Source of the DNA: JADLFV01 sp964471555
Lineage (GTDB): Bacteria > Planctomycetota > Phycisphaerae > Phycisphaerales > Phycisphaeraceae
DNA: 40,471 nt
Assembly (NCBI GenBank): GCA_964471555.1
Contig: CAYYGM010000020.1
Location: 1-40,471, forward strand
Direction of reading: 5' to 3'
The position numbers were made by a program, and so were the translations under genes. Positions 8,232 through 16,768 of the stretch are shown here, one piece after another. Under the pieces are notes generated by a model. It was not told the DNA's origin. It ran no database searches and was given only the letters and a program-made list of their open reading frames with translations. How positions within the stretch are numbered: position 1 is the stretch's first letter; each line of letters starts with the position of its first letter.

Positions 8232-9317
8232 TCAATCCGGCGCCACGGCCGCCCGCTGCCATTGTTGCGTGTCGCCGGTCTCGTTGGGGTTGAAGTTCAC
8301 GTCGTTGGACAGAAGGTATTCGCCGTTGGGATTCACCCACACGTCTTTGTATTCGTTGGGCAGTTCCACGTCACGGTCGGCGAATGGATCGTGATAAGTC
8401 TCGACGCCGCGGATCGTCTCGCTCCATTGATGGGCGATGCGATCGCTGCTGCGCTGCTGGTTTTCGTAGGCTTCCTGGTTCATGCGCATGATCTCGTCGC
8501 TGTTCTGGGCGATGCGCCGGCTCAATTCACCCGCGTTGCGAATCGCCTGCATCTGGTTCTGCTGCCACAACTGCACGACATAGCGGTAGCCGGCAAACCA
8601 ACGCGGCTGCACACGGATGGAGCTGACCATGGCGTTCAGCAGCGGCGCATACTGATCGAGCTGCCCGGCCGGGGCACGGAAAGCGTACTGCTGATGGGCC
8701 TGCCAGAACGTGGTGCCCGGCAACATGGGCCCGGTGGCGAAGACCAGCGCCACGTAATAATCCTCCTGGTAATCCTGCCCGTTCCAGGCATAACCGATGC
8801 GCACGCGCTCGGCGACCACCAGCTTCTGCACGTTCGGCTCAGCCACCACCTGCGTGATCGCCTGGGCCACGGCCGGCAGCGGCTCGCGTTCGATCATCTG
8901 CGGCTCAATGCCCTGGCGATAGAACGGCAGCAACGCTTCACCGATGTATTGGGCCGCATCGGTCAGCGGCGGATAGATGATGTTGCCCAGGTAATTGCTG
9001 CCCACCGGAAAACCCGCAATGCCGCCCTCGGTCCAGTTGCAGGGTACGACCGGGAAAAACTCCAGCGCCACTTTGCCGTCGGGCGAACTGACGACCATGT
9101 GCGAGGTAGCCAGGTTCGACTGGTTCTGCCGCCACTCCACGCCGCCGGTCGTCTGCCAGTCAACGGGGATGAGCATGGTGAATGCGACTTCATTGTTGAT
9201 GCCCGGATCGCGCACCTCCAGCAGTTTCAGACGCAAGGTCTGATTGTCCTGTGCCAACGTCGCACTCGTGCACGCACCACACAGCGCCACGACAAGCATG
9301 ATGATTCGCGCGGGCAT
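8232..9317 (-). CDS. Secreted protein of unknown function
   Basis: 361 residues starting at 9317; GGAAAGGA lies about 8 nt upstream, better spaced than for the in-frame ATGs at 9326 and 9359. A signal peptide covers about residues 1-22 (MPARIIMLVVALCGACTSATLA). The mature part reads as mixed alpha/beta with a hydrophobic segment VAFTMLIPVDWQTTGGVEW, then a long Gln/Asn/Arg-rich probably helical region (QQNQMQAIRNAGELSRRI) near residue 250, and ends in an acidic Asn-rich stretch. I recognise no catalytic motif. It converges on the glycosyltransferase gene with only 12 nt between stop codons, leaving no room for a separate terminator. Confidence 0.65.
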   Translation of the reverse strand: MPARIIMLVVALCGACTSATLAQDNQTLRLKLLEVRDPGINNEVAFTMLIPVDWQTTGGVEWRQNQSNLATSHMVVSSPDGKVALEFFPVVPCNWTEGGIAGFPVGSNYLGNIIYPPLTDAAQYIGEALLPFYRQGIEPQMIEREPLPAVAQAITQVVAEPNVQKLVVAERVRIGYAWNGQDYQEDYYVALVFATGPMLPGTTFWQAHQQYAFRAPAGQLDQYAPLLNAMVSSIRVQPRWFAGYRYVVQLWQQNQMQAIRNAGELSRRIAQNSDEIMRMNQEAYENQQRSSDRIAHQWSETIRGVETYHDPFADRDVELPNEYKDVWVNPNGEYLLSNDVNFNPNETGDTQQWQRAAVAPD

Positions 9318-9388
9318 GGCAGTCATCCTTTCCGCAGATGTGTCAAGTGACGCCACCATGATATCGCGCGCCGGTGACGGGGCATCGG

Positions 9389-9859
9389 TTACAGCTTCCC
9401 GCCCCGCAAGTTGCCGGTGACGGCAGCGCCTTGTTCCGCACCGCGAATGCCTTTCGCTTTGAAGGTGCCCTTGTACACGATGCGGTTGTTGCTGTTGATT
9501 TTGAAGACGATTGTACCGGCAGTCACCTTGTAAACGGATCGTTCCGAGCCGTACAAGCTGATCATTTTGCCTGTTAACGTGCGCCTGGTGGCGAAGTTGG
9601 GGTAGGGCCTTTTGTTGAGTTCCACATTGAATATCACGCTGCTGTTCGTGGAGGTGTCTGCGTTGCCGCGCAGTGTTGTGCCCGACACTTCCGCCTCACC
9701 GCTGAAGGTGGCGTGAATGAGACGGCCACCGAGCCGCGCGTTGTACGCACCGCGCAACGTGTAGTCGCCGTTGGCACTGACTGACCAGGTTTGGCCGGCA
9801 ACGAGCGCAAGCGCGCCGCATGACATGACGATCAAGGCAACCTTTCGACGGATGGACAT
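9389..9859 (-). CDS. Small secreted protein of unknown function
   Basis: 156 residues with an N-terminal signal peptide (MSIRRKVALIVMSCGALALVA). AAAGGGGG lies about 5 nt before the ATG at 9859. The mature protein is rich in Thr, Ser, Asn, Gly and short alternating hydrophobic strands (YTLRGAYNARLGGRLIHATF, TGKMISLYGSERSVYKVTAG), suggesting a small beta-sandwich or barrel. No Cys remains after the signal peptide and no enzymatic motif is seen. It lies between an unrelated secreted protein gene and the rhamnosidase gene, all on the minus strand, and probably has its own promoter in the 241-nt gap upstream. Confidence 0.6.
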   Translation of the reverse strand: MSIRRKVALIVMSCGALALVAGQTWSVSANGDYTLRGAYNARLGGRLIHATFSGEAEVSGTTLRGNADTSTNSSVIFNVELNKRPYPNFATRRTLTGKMISLYGSERSVYKVTAGTIVFKINSNNRIVYKGTFKAKGIRGAEQGAAVTGNLRGGKL

Positions 9860-9961
9860 ATTGGCCCCCTTTCAGGAAATAGATGTGAGTCAGTTTAGAT
9901 TAGGACACGGTGTGCACGCAATGCCCTTGCCGCAATTTTCCGCAAATTCCAGACTTGCCAT

Positions 9962-10015
9962 TGGATCACCGGGGCGCGGAACATGACATCTGCTCGCCAT
10001 GCGGCGGGTGATCCA
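9962..10015. repeat. Inverted repeat in the gap downstream of the rhamnosidase gene
   Basis: TGGATCACC (9962-9970) is perfectly repeated inverted as GGTGATCCA (10007-10015) with 36 nt between the arms. It lies ~85 nt beyond the rhamnosidase stop. There is no T-tract, so it may be a binding site or a transcript 3'-end structure; its role is unknown. Confidence 0.4.
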
Positions 10016-10100
10016 GCCCATGGGCCGCCCGGACTTTATGCACGATCGCAGCCGAATCACACCCATTGCCGCGCAGGACATTGAGGACAACACGGTTGCA

Positions 10101-13100
10101 TCACGGAGTCCGCGGCGCTGCAAAGCTGTAGCGCCCGGCCTTCACTTCGTAGAGCGCCTCGCCGCCTTCCATGCGCAGGAAGCTCACGCCTTCAGACTCA
10201 ACCGCCGGGTGGTCGGACTCGGTGACAGCCGCGGCGTCGGTGGTCGGGATGTACACGGTGGCCCCGGTGTTGGCGGGGATGGTGATGTTCAACACAAAGC
10301 GGTTGTCAGCGATGCGCCAGGCGCTTTCGATCGGGCCGCGCACGCTGTGGTAAGAGGCTTTGACCCAGGTCAGGCCGCTGTCGGCGGGACGCTCGACGGG
10401 GTTGGCCAGGCGGGGATGAATCTTGATGCGGGCGAAGCCGGGGCCATCGGATTCGATACCGGCCGCGGCGCTGAACAACCAGTTCCCGACGGAGCCGAAG
10501 GCGTAGTGAGCGAACGAATTCATCTGCGGCGTCTGGAAGCCCTTGTCGTCGGTCCAGCCGTCCCAACGTTCCCAGATGCTGGTGGCGCCCTGGCGGATGG
10601 AGTAGCCCCAGGAGGGGAAAGTTTCGTTGAGCAGCAGACGATAGGCGACGTCGTTGCGATCGAGCGCAGTCAGCGTGGGCAAAGAGAAGCCGACGCCGAT
10701 GAAGCCGGTGGACAGGTGCCAGTCGCGGCTGCGGATGTCGTCGATCAAAAGTGCGGCCGTCTTGTCACGCAATTCATCAGGCAGCAAATCGAAGCTCAGC
10801 GCCATCAAATAACAAGCCTGGGTGTCGCCCTTGACGCGGCCGTCGGGCGTGACATAGGCATCGTTGAAGGCCTGGCGAATCTGCTGGAAAAGTTGTTCGT
10901 ACTTGGCGGCATCATCAGCGCGGCCGAGCACGGCGGCGGCCTGGGCGACGATGTGCGTGCTCAGCGCGAAGTAAGCGGTGGCGAGCACGTCCTTGGGCGT
11001 ATCGGCATTGATGGACAGCCATTCGCCGAAGCCTGCGGCCGGGCGCAGCAGTTTGTCGCTGTGGTTGCGGCAGAACTCGACCCAGCGGGCCATGTTGTCG
11101 TAGTGGCGTTCGAGATAGCGCTGGTCGTTGGTGAACTGGTACATGACCCAGGGGCAGATGACGCCCGCATCGCCCCAGGCGGCGACGCCGTAGCCGGTGC
11201 TGCCGCCGGTGGGCGCGACGTTGGGATACGCGCCTTCGGCATTCTGGCCGTCGTCGAGATCGATCAGCCACTTGGTGAAGAAGGCGCTGACATCCATGTT
11301 CCAGTTGGCGGTGGGGATGAAGATTTGAGCATCGCCGGTCCAGCCGAGGCGCTCATCGCGCTGCGGACAGTCGGTGGGGATTTCGATGAAGTTGGCACGT
11401 TGCGTCCAGAGGATGTTGCTGACCAGTTGGTTGACCAGCGGACTGGAGCACTCGAAGAAGCCGACCTGCGGCGTGTCGCTGTTGAGGGCGATGCCGGTGA
11501 CGGTGAGGTCAGCATTATCGGGAAGGCCCGAAATCTCGGCATAGCGGAAGCCGTGGAAAGTGAAGGCGGGCTCCCAGGTGAAATCGCCGCCGGCCGCGAT
11601 GTAATGATCGGTGGCCAGGGCGGTGCGCAGGTTCTCGGTGTAGAGCGTGCCGTCGGGGTTGAGCATCTCACCATGGCGCAGCACGAGTTTGGCGCCGGCC
11701 GGCAGATCACCCTGCAGGCGCAGGCGGCCGGCGAAGTTCTGGCCCAGGTCATAGATCCAGCAGTCCGGGGCGATCTTGGTGCGGCCGAGCGGGATCAACT
11801 CACCGGTGCGGCGCACGGGCACGCCGGGGTAGGCTTCGATTGCAGCGTCGTTGGCCGGCTCAATTGTGACGGCGCTCCAGCTCTTGTCATTGAAGCCGGG
11901 CGCATCCCAGCCGGGTCGCTCATGCGTGGCGTCAACCAGCTCGCCCATCTGCATGTCGGAGCCGCGGATCGCGCCCTGTCCGCCGCGCCAGGATTCATCG
12001 CTGGCGATCACCTGCCTGGTGCCGTCAGCAAATTCGATTTCCAGTTGTGCCAGCAGGCTGGTGGTGCGGCCGTAGCGGTACGGTCCCTGGAAGCCGACGT
12101 GCCCGGCGTACCAACCGGGGGCGAGCACCGCGCCGATCGTGTTGTCGCCCTGTTTGAGTGAGTCGGTGACGTCGTAGGTCTGGTAGTTGATGCGCTTGTT
12201 GAAGTCGGTCCAGCCGGGGCGGAACTGATCTTCGCTGACGGTTTTTCCGTTCAGGTGCAGTTCATAGAGGCCGCGGGCGGTGACATAGACCAGGGCGCGG
12301 CGGACGGGCTTGTCGAGAGTGAAGTCGCGGCGCAGATAAGGGCAGGGATCGAGGATGTTGCCGTGCGTCGGCCAGTTCCAGGGCGGTTCACCCAGCGCCG
12401 CCAGACGCATCGGCGCGGGCCAGGATGAATCGTCGAAGTCCACATCGAGCCAGCCGTCCGGATCCTGATCATTGCAGCGCCAACTCTCATCGATGGGCAG
12501 CGTGACAACGCGATCGTCAGCCAACAGGACAACGATCTTGCCGGCCACGGCAGCGGGCGAAGGTTTTTCGTTGTGGGCGATCAATCCCAGCACGTTGCGG
12601 CCGGGCGCCAGCGCGGCGGTCAGGTCGAACGTCTTGGTGGCGCGCACGTGATTGTGACGGACGCCGACCGGCTCGAAGCGCCGGCCGTTGACCACCAGGG
12701 CGGAAAAGTAATCGTCGGCCGTCAGCGTGACCGAGGCCCGGCTGATCGCTGCATCGTCCGGCAACTCCAGCACGCGCCGGAACACGCGCCGGCCCGCCGG
12801 GGCCTTGGACTTCGGATCGCCCTCCGTTTCGGGGAACCAGTACCAGGCGCAATCTTCAATCGATGGGTCGTACTCAGCAGCCTCTGCTTCATCGATCTGC
12901 GGATGATGCGCGATCCATTGGGCTTGCCAGTCGTCGGCTTGCAGCAGACCCATCGTCCAGCAGGCGGGCTCGCTCCACGCTCCGGGATTGCCCTGCTCGT
13001 CCCACAGGCGAACTTTCCACCAGCAGGATGTGCGGCTGGTCAGCGGCTTACCGGCATACACGATCGCGTTGCATTGGTCGGTTTCAACCTTGCCGCTGTC

Positions 13101-13355
13101 CCACAGGTCCGCCTTGTCGGCAGTGAGTTTGTCGCGTGAGGAGGCGACCAGCACCTGGTAGGCGGACTGGGCGGCCCCGCGCGTCGGATCGTTCATCTGC
13201 CAGGAAAGGCGCGGCTGCGTTTCGTCGATGCCGAGCGGATCGCTGCGATACTCACAGCGCAGGTGATCAGCGTGGGGCTGGGCGAAGGCGGAGAGCGTCA
13301 TCAGCATCAAAGGACCAACCGCCAGGGCCAGATGCCACCAGTTGTGCGACAGCAT
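10101..13355 (-). CDS. Alpha-L-rhamnosidase, glycoside hydrolase family 78, secreted
   Basis: 1084 residues, normal for multi-domain GH78 enzymes, which release terminal alpha-L-rhamnose from pectic, algal or glycoside substrates. A signal peptide (~residues 1-26, ending LMTLSAFA) is followed by an Fn3-like N-terminal domain (QPRLSWQMNDPTRGAAQSAY), two beta-sandwich domains, and the (alpha/alpha)6 catalytic domain. The signature TDCPQRDERLGWTGDAQ is at about residues 660-675, and a second conserved acidic block ATSIWERWDGW is near 925, where GH78 places its catalytic carboxylates. A C-terminal beta-sandwich closes the protein. Start 13355 is chosen because GGAG lies ~9 nt upstream; ATG 13370 is the alternative. 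Export and the nearby GH2 and sulfatase genes fit extracellular polysaccharide degradation. Confidence 0.93.
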   Translation of the reverse strand: MLSHNWWHLALAVGPLMLMTLSAFAQPHADHLRCEYRSDPLGIDETQPRLSWQMNDPTRGAAQSAYQVLVASSRDKLTADKADLWDSGKVETDQCNAIVYAGKPLTSRTSCWWKVRLWDEQGNPGAWSEPACWTMGLLQADDWQAQWIAHHPQIDEAEAAEYDPSIEDCAWYWFPETEGDPKSKAPAGRRVFRRVLELPDDAAISRASVTLTADDYFSALVVNGRRFEPVGVRHNHVRATKTFDLTAALAPGRNVLGLIAHNEKPSPAAVAGKIVVLLADDRVVTLPIDESWRCNDQDPDGWLDVDFDDSSWPAPMRLAALGEPPWNWPTHGNILDPCPYLRRDFTLDKPVRRALVYVTARGLYELHLNGKTVSEDQFRPGWTDFNKRINYQTYDVTDSLKQGDNTIGAVLAPGWYAGHVGFQGPYRYGRTTSLLAQLEIEFADGTRQVIASDESWRGGQGAIRGSDMQMGELVDATHERPGWDAPGFNDKSWSAVTIEPANDAAIEAYPGVPVRRTGELIPLGRTKIAPDCWIYDLGQNFAGRLRLQGDLPAGAKLVLRHGEMLNPDGTLYTENLRTALATDHYIAAGGDFTWEPAFTFHGFRYAEISGLPDNADLTVTGIALNSDTPQVGFFECSSPLVNQLVSNILWTQRANFIEIPTDCPQRDERLGWTGDAQIFIPTANWNMDVSAFFTKWLIDLDDGQNAEGAYPNVAPTGGSTGYGVAAWGDAGVICPWVMYQFTNDQRYLERHYDNMARWVEFCRNHSDKLLRPAAGFGEWLSINADTPKDVLATAYFALSTHIVAQAAAVLGRADDAAKYEQLFQQIRQAFNDAYVTPDGRVKGDTQACYLMALSFDLLPDELRDKTAALLIDDIRSRDWHLSTGFIGVGFSLPTLTALDRNDVAYRLLLNETFPSWGYSIRQGATSIWERWDGWTDDKGFQTPQMNSFAHYAFGSVGNWLFSAAAGIESDGPGFARIKIHPRLANPVERPADSGLTWVKASYHSVRGPIESAWRIADNRFVLNITIPANTGATVYIPTTDAAAVTESDHPAVESEGVSFLRMEGGEALYEVKAGRYSFAAPRTP

Positions 13356-13451
13356 ATTTCCGTTCTCCATTGCGGGGTGATGGGTTTGCGATGACGGCTG
13401 GTAAACCAGCCTCCGCCGGAATCACGGTCAGGGGACGATTTGCTGGAACGA

Positions 13452-13461
13452 CTTCCGGGGG
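13452..13461 (+). repeat. Dispersed motif copy, intergenic
   Basis: An exact CTTCCGGGGG core followed by CGGGG, between the rhamnosidase start and the end of the next minus-strand gene. One of 13 exact copies in the window. Confidence 0.8.
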
Positions 13462-13469
13462 CGGGGGGG

Positions 13470-13907
13470 TCAGTCTTCCCAGGGTGAGCCGAGGGCGTAG
13501 AGCACACAGCCGTTCTCGTCATAGAACACATAGTGAGCTTCGATGCCCAGGGCGGAGTTGCCGCCGAAGAACTTGAACACATCAACGCTGTGCGGATCCT
13601 GCCCGGTGGCGCGGCGGACGGTGCGGACAAACAGTCCAAGATCAGCGCCGATGTCGGTGTCGCCGTAGAGTTCCAGGTCCATGCCCTGCATGGGCAGTTC
13701 GATGTGGGCCTCCTGAATGCCGACGGTGTTCTCGATCACTTGCTTGCGTGGCGTGCCCGGGGGGTACATGTGTTTGAGGTACCCGTAGTTGCGATGCTGA
13801 TACCCCACCATCGCTTCGGGGTCTTGCCAGGGCGACGAACAACCGCCGGCCGCCATCAGGGCAGCCAGCATCAACAGCAGGCAGCGGTGGCATTTCATGC
13901 TGAGCAT
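13470..13907 (-). CDS. Small lipoprotein, unknown function
   Basis: 145 residues. The N-terminus has a lipoprotein signal with AAGGC as lipobox (Cys about residue 23). ATG 13898 (MKCHRC) is an equally good start; neither has a clear Shine-Dalgarno. The mature part contains PPGTPRKQVIENTVG, a pattern seen in small lipoproteins with a SmpA/BamE-like fold where a short helix follows a PGxxRxxV motif, and ends with strands (HYVFYDENGCVLYALG). A BamE-like fold is only a suggestion. It precedes the rhamnosidase gene on the same strand, with a 114-nt gap. Confidence 0.6.
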   Translation of the reverse strand: MLSMKCHRCLLLMLAALMAAGGCSSPWQDPEAMVGYQHRNYGYLKHMYPPGTPRKQVIENTVGIQEAHIELPMQGMDLELYGDTDIGADLGLFVRTVRRATGQDPHSVDVFKFFGGNSALGIEAHYVFYDENGCVLYALGSPWED

Positions 13908-13962
13908 GGTCTAACACTGCTGCGCTGCTGTCAAAGCATGGGATGAGAAGTGTGTCAGGGTT

Positions 13963-13993
13963 GCAAAAGAAACCCACAGCGAATCGCTGTGGG
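13963..13993 (-). terminator. Rho-independent terminator of dnaK
   Basis: Read on the minus strand, CCCACAGCG, a 3-nt loop and CGCTGTGGG form a perfect 9-bp stem (13973-13993) followed by TTTCTTTTGC. It begins 46 nt after the dnaK stop. Confidence 0.88.
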
Positions 13994-14039
13994 CTTCGGG
14001 GGGGGTGAGACCAAGGGTGTGCAACTTTGGGAAAGGAGG

Positions 14040-15950
14040 CTACTCCTTGACTTTGTACTCGGCGTCGATCACATCGTCATCACCCCCGGAATTGGAGGAA
14101 CCACCGCCGTCCGCATTACCGCCCGGAGCACTTCCGGGGGCCTGCTGGGCGGCGGATTCGTACACAGCCTTGCCCAACTCCTGGGCATCGCGGTTGAGCT
14201 GTTCGAGGGCCTTCTGGATGGCAGCCACGTCGTCGCCCTTGACCTTGTCCTCGACGTTGGAGAGCGAGGATTCGATCTTGCCGCGGATTTCGGCGGTGAC
14301 CTTGTCGCCGTGCTCCTCGAGCTGCTTGCGCATCTGGAAGACGACGTTCTCCGCCTGGTTGCGGGTATCAACCAGCTCGCGCTGCTTCTTGTCCTCGGCC
14401 GCGTGCATCTCGGCGTCCTTCTTCATCTTTTCGATTTCGGAAGCGTCGAGGCCGGTGGAGCCTTTGATCTCGATGGACTGCTCCTTGTTGGTGGCCTTGT
14501 CCTTGGCGTGCACGTTGAGGATGCCGTTGGCGTCGATCTTGAACGTCACCTCAATCTGCGGCATGCCGCGCGGGGCGGGCGCGATGCCGGTGAGGTTGAA
14601 CTGACCGAGCGTGCGGTTGTCCTTGGCGAACTCGCGCTCGCCCTGCAGCACGTGGATGGTCACCTCGGTCTGGTTATCGCTGGCGGTGGAGAAGACCTGG
14701 CTCTTTTCGGTGGGGATGGTGGTGTTCTTGTCGATGAGCTTGGTCATCACGCCGCCGAGGGTTTCGATGCCCAGCGATAGTGGCGTGACGTCCAGCAGCA
14801 GCACATCCTTGACATCGCCCTTGAGCACGCCGCCCTGGATGGCTGCGCCGATGGCGACCACCTCGTCGGGGTTAAGGCTCTTGTTGGGCTCCTTGCCGAA
14901 GATTTCGCGGCAGATCTGCTGAGCCTTGGGCATGCGGGTCGAGCCGCCGACCAGCACGACCTCGTCGATATTGGAAGCAGAAAGACCCGCATCTTTGATG
15001 GCGGTTTCGCAGGGGCCGCGCAGGCGTCGGAACAGGTCTTCGGTGATCTGCTCGAAACGGGCGCGGGTCAGTTCGATCTGCAGGTGCTTGGGGCCTTCCT
15101 GCGTGGCGGTGATAAAGGGCAGATTGACCGTGGTCTGCTGGCCTGAGGAAAGCTCGCACTTGGCTTTTTCCGCAGCTTCCTTCAAGCGCTGCAGGGCCAT
15201 GGCGTCCTGGCGCAGATCGACGCCTTCTTTCTTCTTGAATTCGTCAGCGAGGTAGTCGATCAGCTTCTGATCCCAGTCGTCGCCGCCGAGGTGTCCGTCG
15301 CCGTTGGTCGAGAGCACTTCGAAGACGCCGTCGCCGATGTCGAGGATGGAGATATCGAACGTGCCGCCGCCGAGGTCGAAGACCGCGATCTTCTCATTGG
15401 ATTTTTTGTCGAGGCCGTAGGCCAGCGCAGCGGCGGTGGGCTCGTTGATGATGCGTTCGACCTTGAGGCCCGCGATTTCGCCGGCTTCCTTGGTGGCCTG
15501 GCGCTGCGAGTCGTTGAAGTAGGCGGGCACGGTGATCACCGCGCGATCGACCTTCTCGCCCAGGTAGTCTTCAGCGGTCTTCTTCAGATCGCCCAGCACC
15601 ATGGCGCTGATTTCCTGCGGCGTGTAGGTTTTGTCACGGACCTTGACCTTCACCGGCTCGTCCGCAGCGCCGGTCACTTCGTAGGGCACGATCTTTTCTT
15701 CCGACTGCACCTCGCCGTGACGCCGGCCCATGAAGCGCTTGATGCTGAAGACGGTGTTGCGCGGATTGGTGATCTGCTGGTGCTTGGCGGGCTGTCCGAC
15801 CAATCGCTCGCCCTTGTCGGTGAAGGCGACGATGGAGGGGGTGATGCGGTTGCCGGAACTGTTGATCAGCACCCTGGGCGAGCCGGCCTCCATGATGGCG
15901 ACCACGGAGTTGGTGGTGCCCAGGTCGATGCCGATGATCTTACTGCTCAT
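14040..15950 (-). CDS. dnaK: Chaperone DnaK (Hsp70)
   Basis: 636 residues, standard length. The ATP-dependent chaperone binds exposed hydrophobic segments of unfolded proteins in the cytoplasm, working with DnaJ and GrpE (not in this window). Signatures: IGIDLGTTNS at residues 6-15, the phosphate-binding region IFDLGGGT-like VFDLGGGTFDIS, IINEPTAAALAYG, the interdomain linker VLLLDVTPLSLG, and the C-terminal VIDAEYKVKE. Start 15950 has GAGGTGAG upstream. No CIRCE element (TTAGCACTC inverted repeat) is visible upstream. A -10-like TATACA is at 15977-15972. The disordered Gly/Pro/Ala-rich linker before the C-terminal tail contains two copies of the dispersed motif (14131 exact; 14083 near). Single-gene transcript ending at the terminator at 13963. 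Confidence 0.98.
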   Translation of the reverse strand: MSSKIIGIDLGTTNSVVAIMEAGSPRVLINSSGNRITPSIVAFTDKGERLVGQPAKHQQITNPRNTVFSIKRFMGRRHGEVQSEEKIVPYEVTGAADEPVKVKVRDKTYTPQEISAMVLGDLKKTAEDYLGEKVDRAVITVPAYFNDSQRQATKEAGEIAGLKVERIINEPTAAALAYGLDKKSNEKIAVFDLGGGTFDISILDIGDGVFEVLSTNGDGHLGGDDWDQKLIDYLADEFKKKEGVDLRQDAMALQRLKEAAEKAKCELSSGQQTTVNLPFITATQEGPKHLQIELTRARFEQITEDLFRRLRGPCETAIKDAGLSASNIDEVVLVGGSTRMPKAQQICREIFGKEPNKSLNPDEVVAIGAAIQGGVLKGDVKDVLLLDVTPLSLGIETLGGVMTKLIDKNTTIPTEKSQVFSTASDNQTEVTIHVLQGEREFAKDNRTLGQFNLTGIAPAPRGMPQIEVTFKIDANGILNVHAKDKATNKEQSIEIKGSTGLDASEIEKMKKDAEMHAAEDKKQRELVDTRNQAENVVFQMRKQLEEHGDKVTAEIRGKIESSLSNVEDKVKGDDVAAIQKALEQLNRDAQELGKAVYESAAQQAPGSAPGGNADGGGSSNSGGDDDVIDAEYKVKE

Positions 15951-15971
15951 GTCTCACCTCAATATTGCAAG

Positions 15972-15977
15972 TGTATA
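15972..15977 (-). promoter_or_regulatory. Candidate -10 of the dnaK promoter
   Basis: On the minus strand TATACA lies 21 nt before the dnaK ATG, inside a partial palindrome. No good -35 is found at 16-18 nt. An alternative pair, TTGACA (16027-16022) and GATAAT (16000-15995), has a 21-nt spacer, too long for a standard sigma-70 promoter. Confidence 0.3.
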
Positions 15978-16184
15978 AAACACAGTTGGTTATGATTATC
16001 TCGCGGCACGGGCGCGAGCGGTGTCAACAAGATGGATTCGCAAACCGGATGCCAGCGCAGCGCAGCCCTGGCGGCGATGGCGGAGCCCGGCGGCTGCCAG
16101 TGTCAAACCGGTGCGGGGCGGGGCCTGCCAAAGCGGCATAGGGGGTGAACACCTGTTTTTCTAGGGATTTTTTGCCGGGTGGGT

Positions 16185-16213
16185 TTGAAAAGTCCGGGAA
16201 TTCTCGGCAGAAT
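16185..16213 (+). promoter_or_regulatory. Candidate sigma-70 promoter of the HU gene
   Basis: TTGAAA (16185-16190), a 17-nt spacer and CAGAAT (16208-16213). A T-rich tract lies just upstream at ~16154-16173. This predicts a leader of about 100 nt. Confidence 0.45.
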
Positions 16214-16271
16214 GAGCCGCCATAAGCGCCGTCGGAATGGTTTCGGCGGCTGTCTTTGTCACGGACGCGTC

Positions 16272-16299
16272 GTGAACGTCAGGGAGCATTGACGTTCAC
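16272..16299 (+). promoter_or_regulatory. Stable hairpin in the 5' leader of the HU gene
   Basis: GTGAACGTCA and TGACGTTCAC form a perfect 10-bp stem with an 8-nt loop, ending 21 nt before the ATG and just upstream of TAGGAGAG. A second, weaker stem GCCGCC/GGCGGC is at 16216-16250. The near-symmetrical 10-bp arms could equally be a dimeric protein's operator. Confidence 0.55.
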
Positions 16300-16320
16300 C
16301 CAACCTGCTAGGAGAGCACC

Positions 16321-16635
16321 ATGGCGAAAAAAACAGCGGCCAAGTCACCCAGTAAGAGCGAGATCTACGCACAAGTAGCCGCCAAGACCGGTCTGGCCAA
16401 GCGCGACGTCGCAGCCGTCTTCAACGAACTGCAGCCGATCATCAAGAAGAGCCTCAAGTCCAACGGCATCTTCACCATGCCCGGCCTGTGCAAGATGGTC
16501 GTCAAGAAGAAGCCAGCCACCAAGGCCCGTCAGGGCAAGAACCCCTTCACCGGCGAGATGATGACGTTCAAGGCCAAGCCCGCCTCCAAGACCGTCCGCA
16601 TCCGTCCCCTGAAGAACCTCAAGGACATGCTGTAA
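16321..16635 (+). CDS. HU/IHF-family DNA-binding protein
   Basis: 104 residues; HU proteins usually have ~90, and the excess is a Lys/Ala/Ser-rich N-terminal tail (MAKKTAAKSPSKS). The helical dimerisation part follows (EIYAQVAAKTGLAKRDVAAV), then the beta-arm region with Pro at the arm (NPFTGEMMTFKAKPASKTV) and a C-terminal segment VRIRPLKNLKDML. It would bend and compact DNA as a dimer. TAGGAGAG precedes the ATG by about 6 nt. The gene is monocistronic, framed by a promoter, a structured leader and a strong terminator, as expected for a highly expressed nucleoid protein. The arm KPATKARQGKNPFTGE is the usual RxGRNPxTGE position with changes. Confidence 0.92.
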   Translation: MAKKTAAKSPSKSEIYAQVAAKTGLAKRDVAAVFNELQPIIKKSLKSNGIFTMPGLCKMVVKKKPATKARQGKNPFTGEMMTFKAKPASKTVRIRPLKNLKDML

Positions 16636-16700
16636 GTTTCATCGCCGCGGCGCCACCGGCTCCGCGGTTTTCTTCTCGTTTGTTTGACCGTGACCAAGAC

Positions 16701-16738
16701 GAACCCCTGGCGAGCTCCGACGCCAGGGGTTCTTGTTT
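16701..16738 (+). terminator. Rho-independent terminator of the HU gene
   Basis: GAACCCCTGGCG (16701-16712) and CGCCAGGGGTTC (16721-16732) form a perfect 12-bp stem with an 8-nt loop, followed by TTGTTT. It lies 65 nt after the HU stop. Confidence 0.92.
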
Positions 16739-16750
16739 GGCTCCTACCGA

Positions 16751-16756
16751 TATAAT
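16751..16756 (+). promoter_or_regulatory. Perfect -10 hexamer 12 nt before argD
   Basis: TATAAT lies 12 nt upstream of the argD ATG and directly after the HU terminator. Transcription starting ~7 nt downstream would leave a leader of about 5-6 nt, too short for a Shine-Dalgarno, and none is seen. No good -35 is recognisable. Confidence 0.55.
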
Positions 16757-16768
16757 GTCCCTCCCACC

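Larger units (their letters stand above)
15951..16320. other. Divergent intergenic region between dnaK and the HU gene
   Basis: 370 nt without a gene. It holds the dnaK upstream region (GTGTATAAAACAC partial palindrome at 15971-15983; inverted CTCGCG/CGCGAG at 16000-16018; an isolated TTGACA on the minus strand at 16027-16022), an AT-tract at about 16154-16173 that could act as an UP element, and the HU promoter and structured leader listed separately. No CIRCE element. Confidence 0.6.

Noticed and set aside
9999..12161. A 720-codon open frame on the plus strand inside the rhamnosidase gene
   Set aside because: It is antisense to a well-supported GH78 gene, is full of Ala/Gly/Val/Asp in the pattern typical of GC-rich antisense frames, and has no recognisable motif.
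15951..16100. CIRCE/HrcA operator upstream of dnaK
   Set aside because: No TTAGCACTC or GAGTGCTAA half-sites are visible; only weaker unrelated inverted repeats are present.
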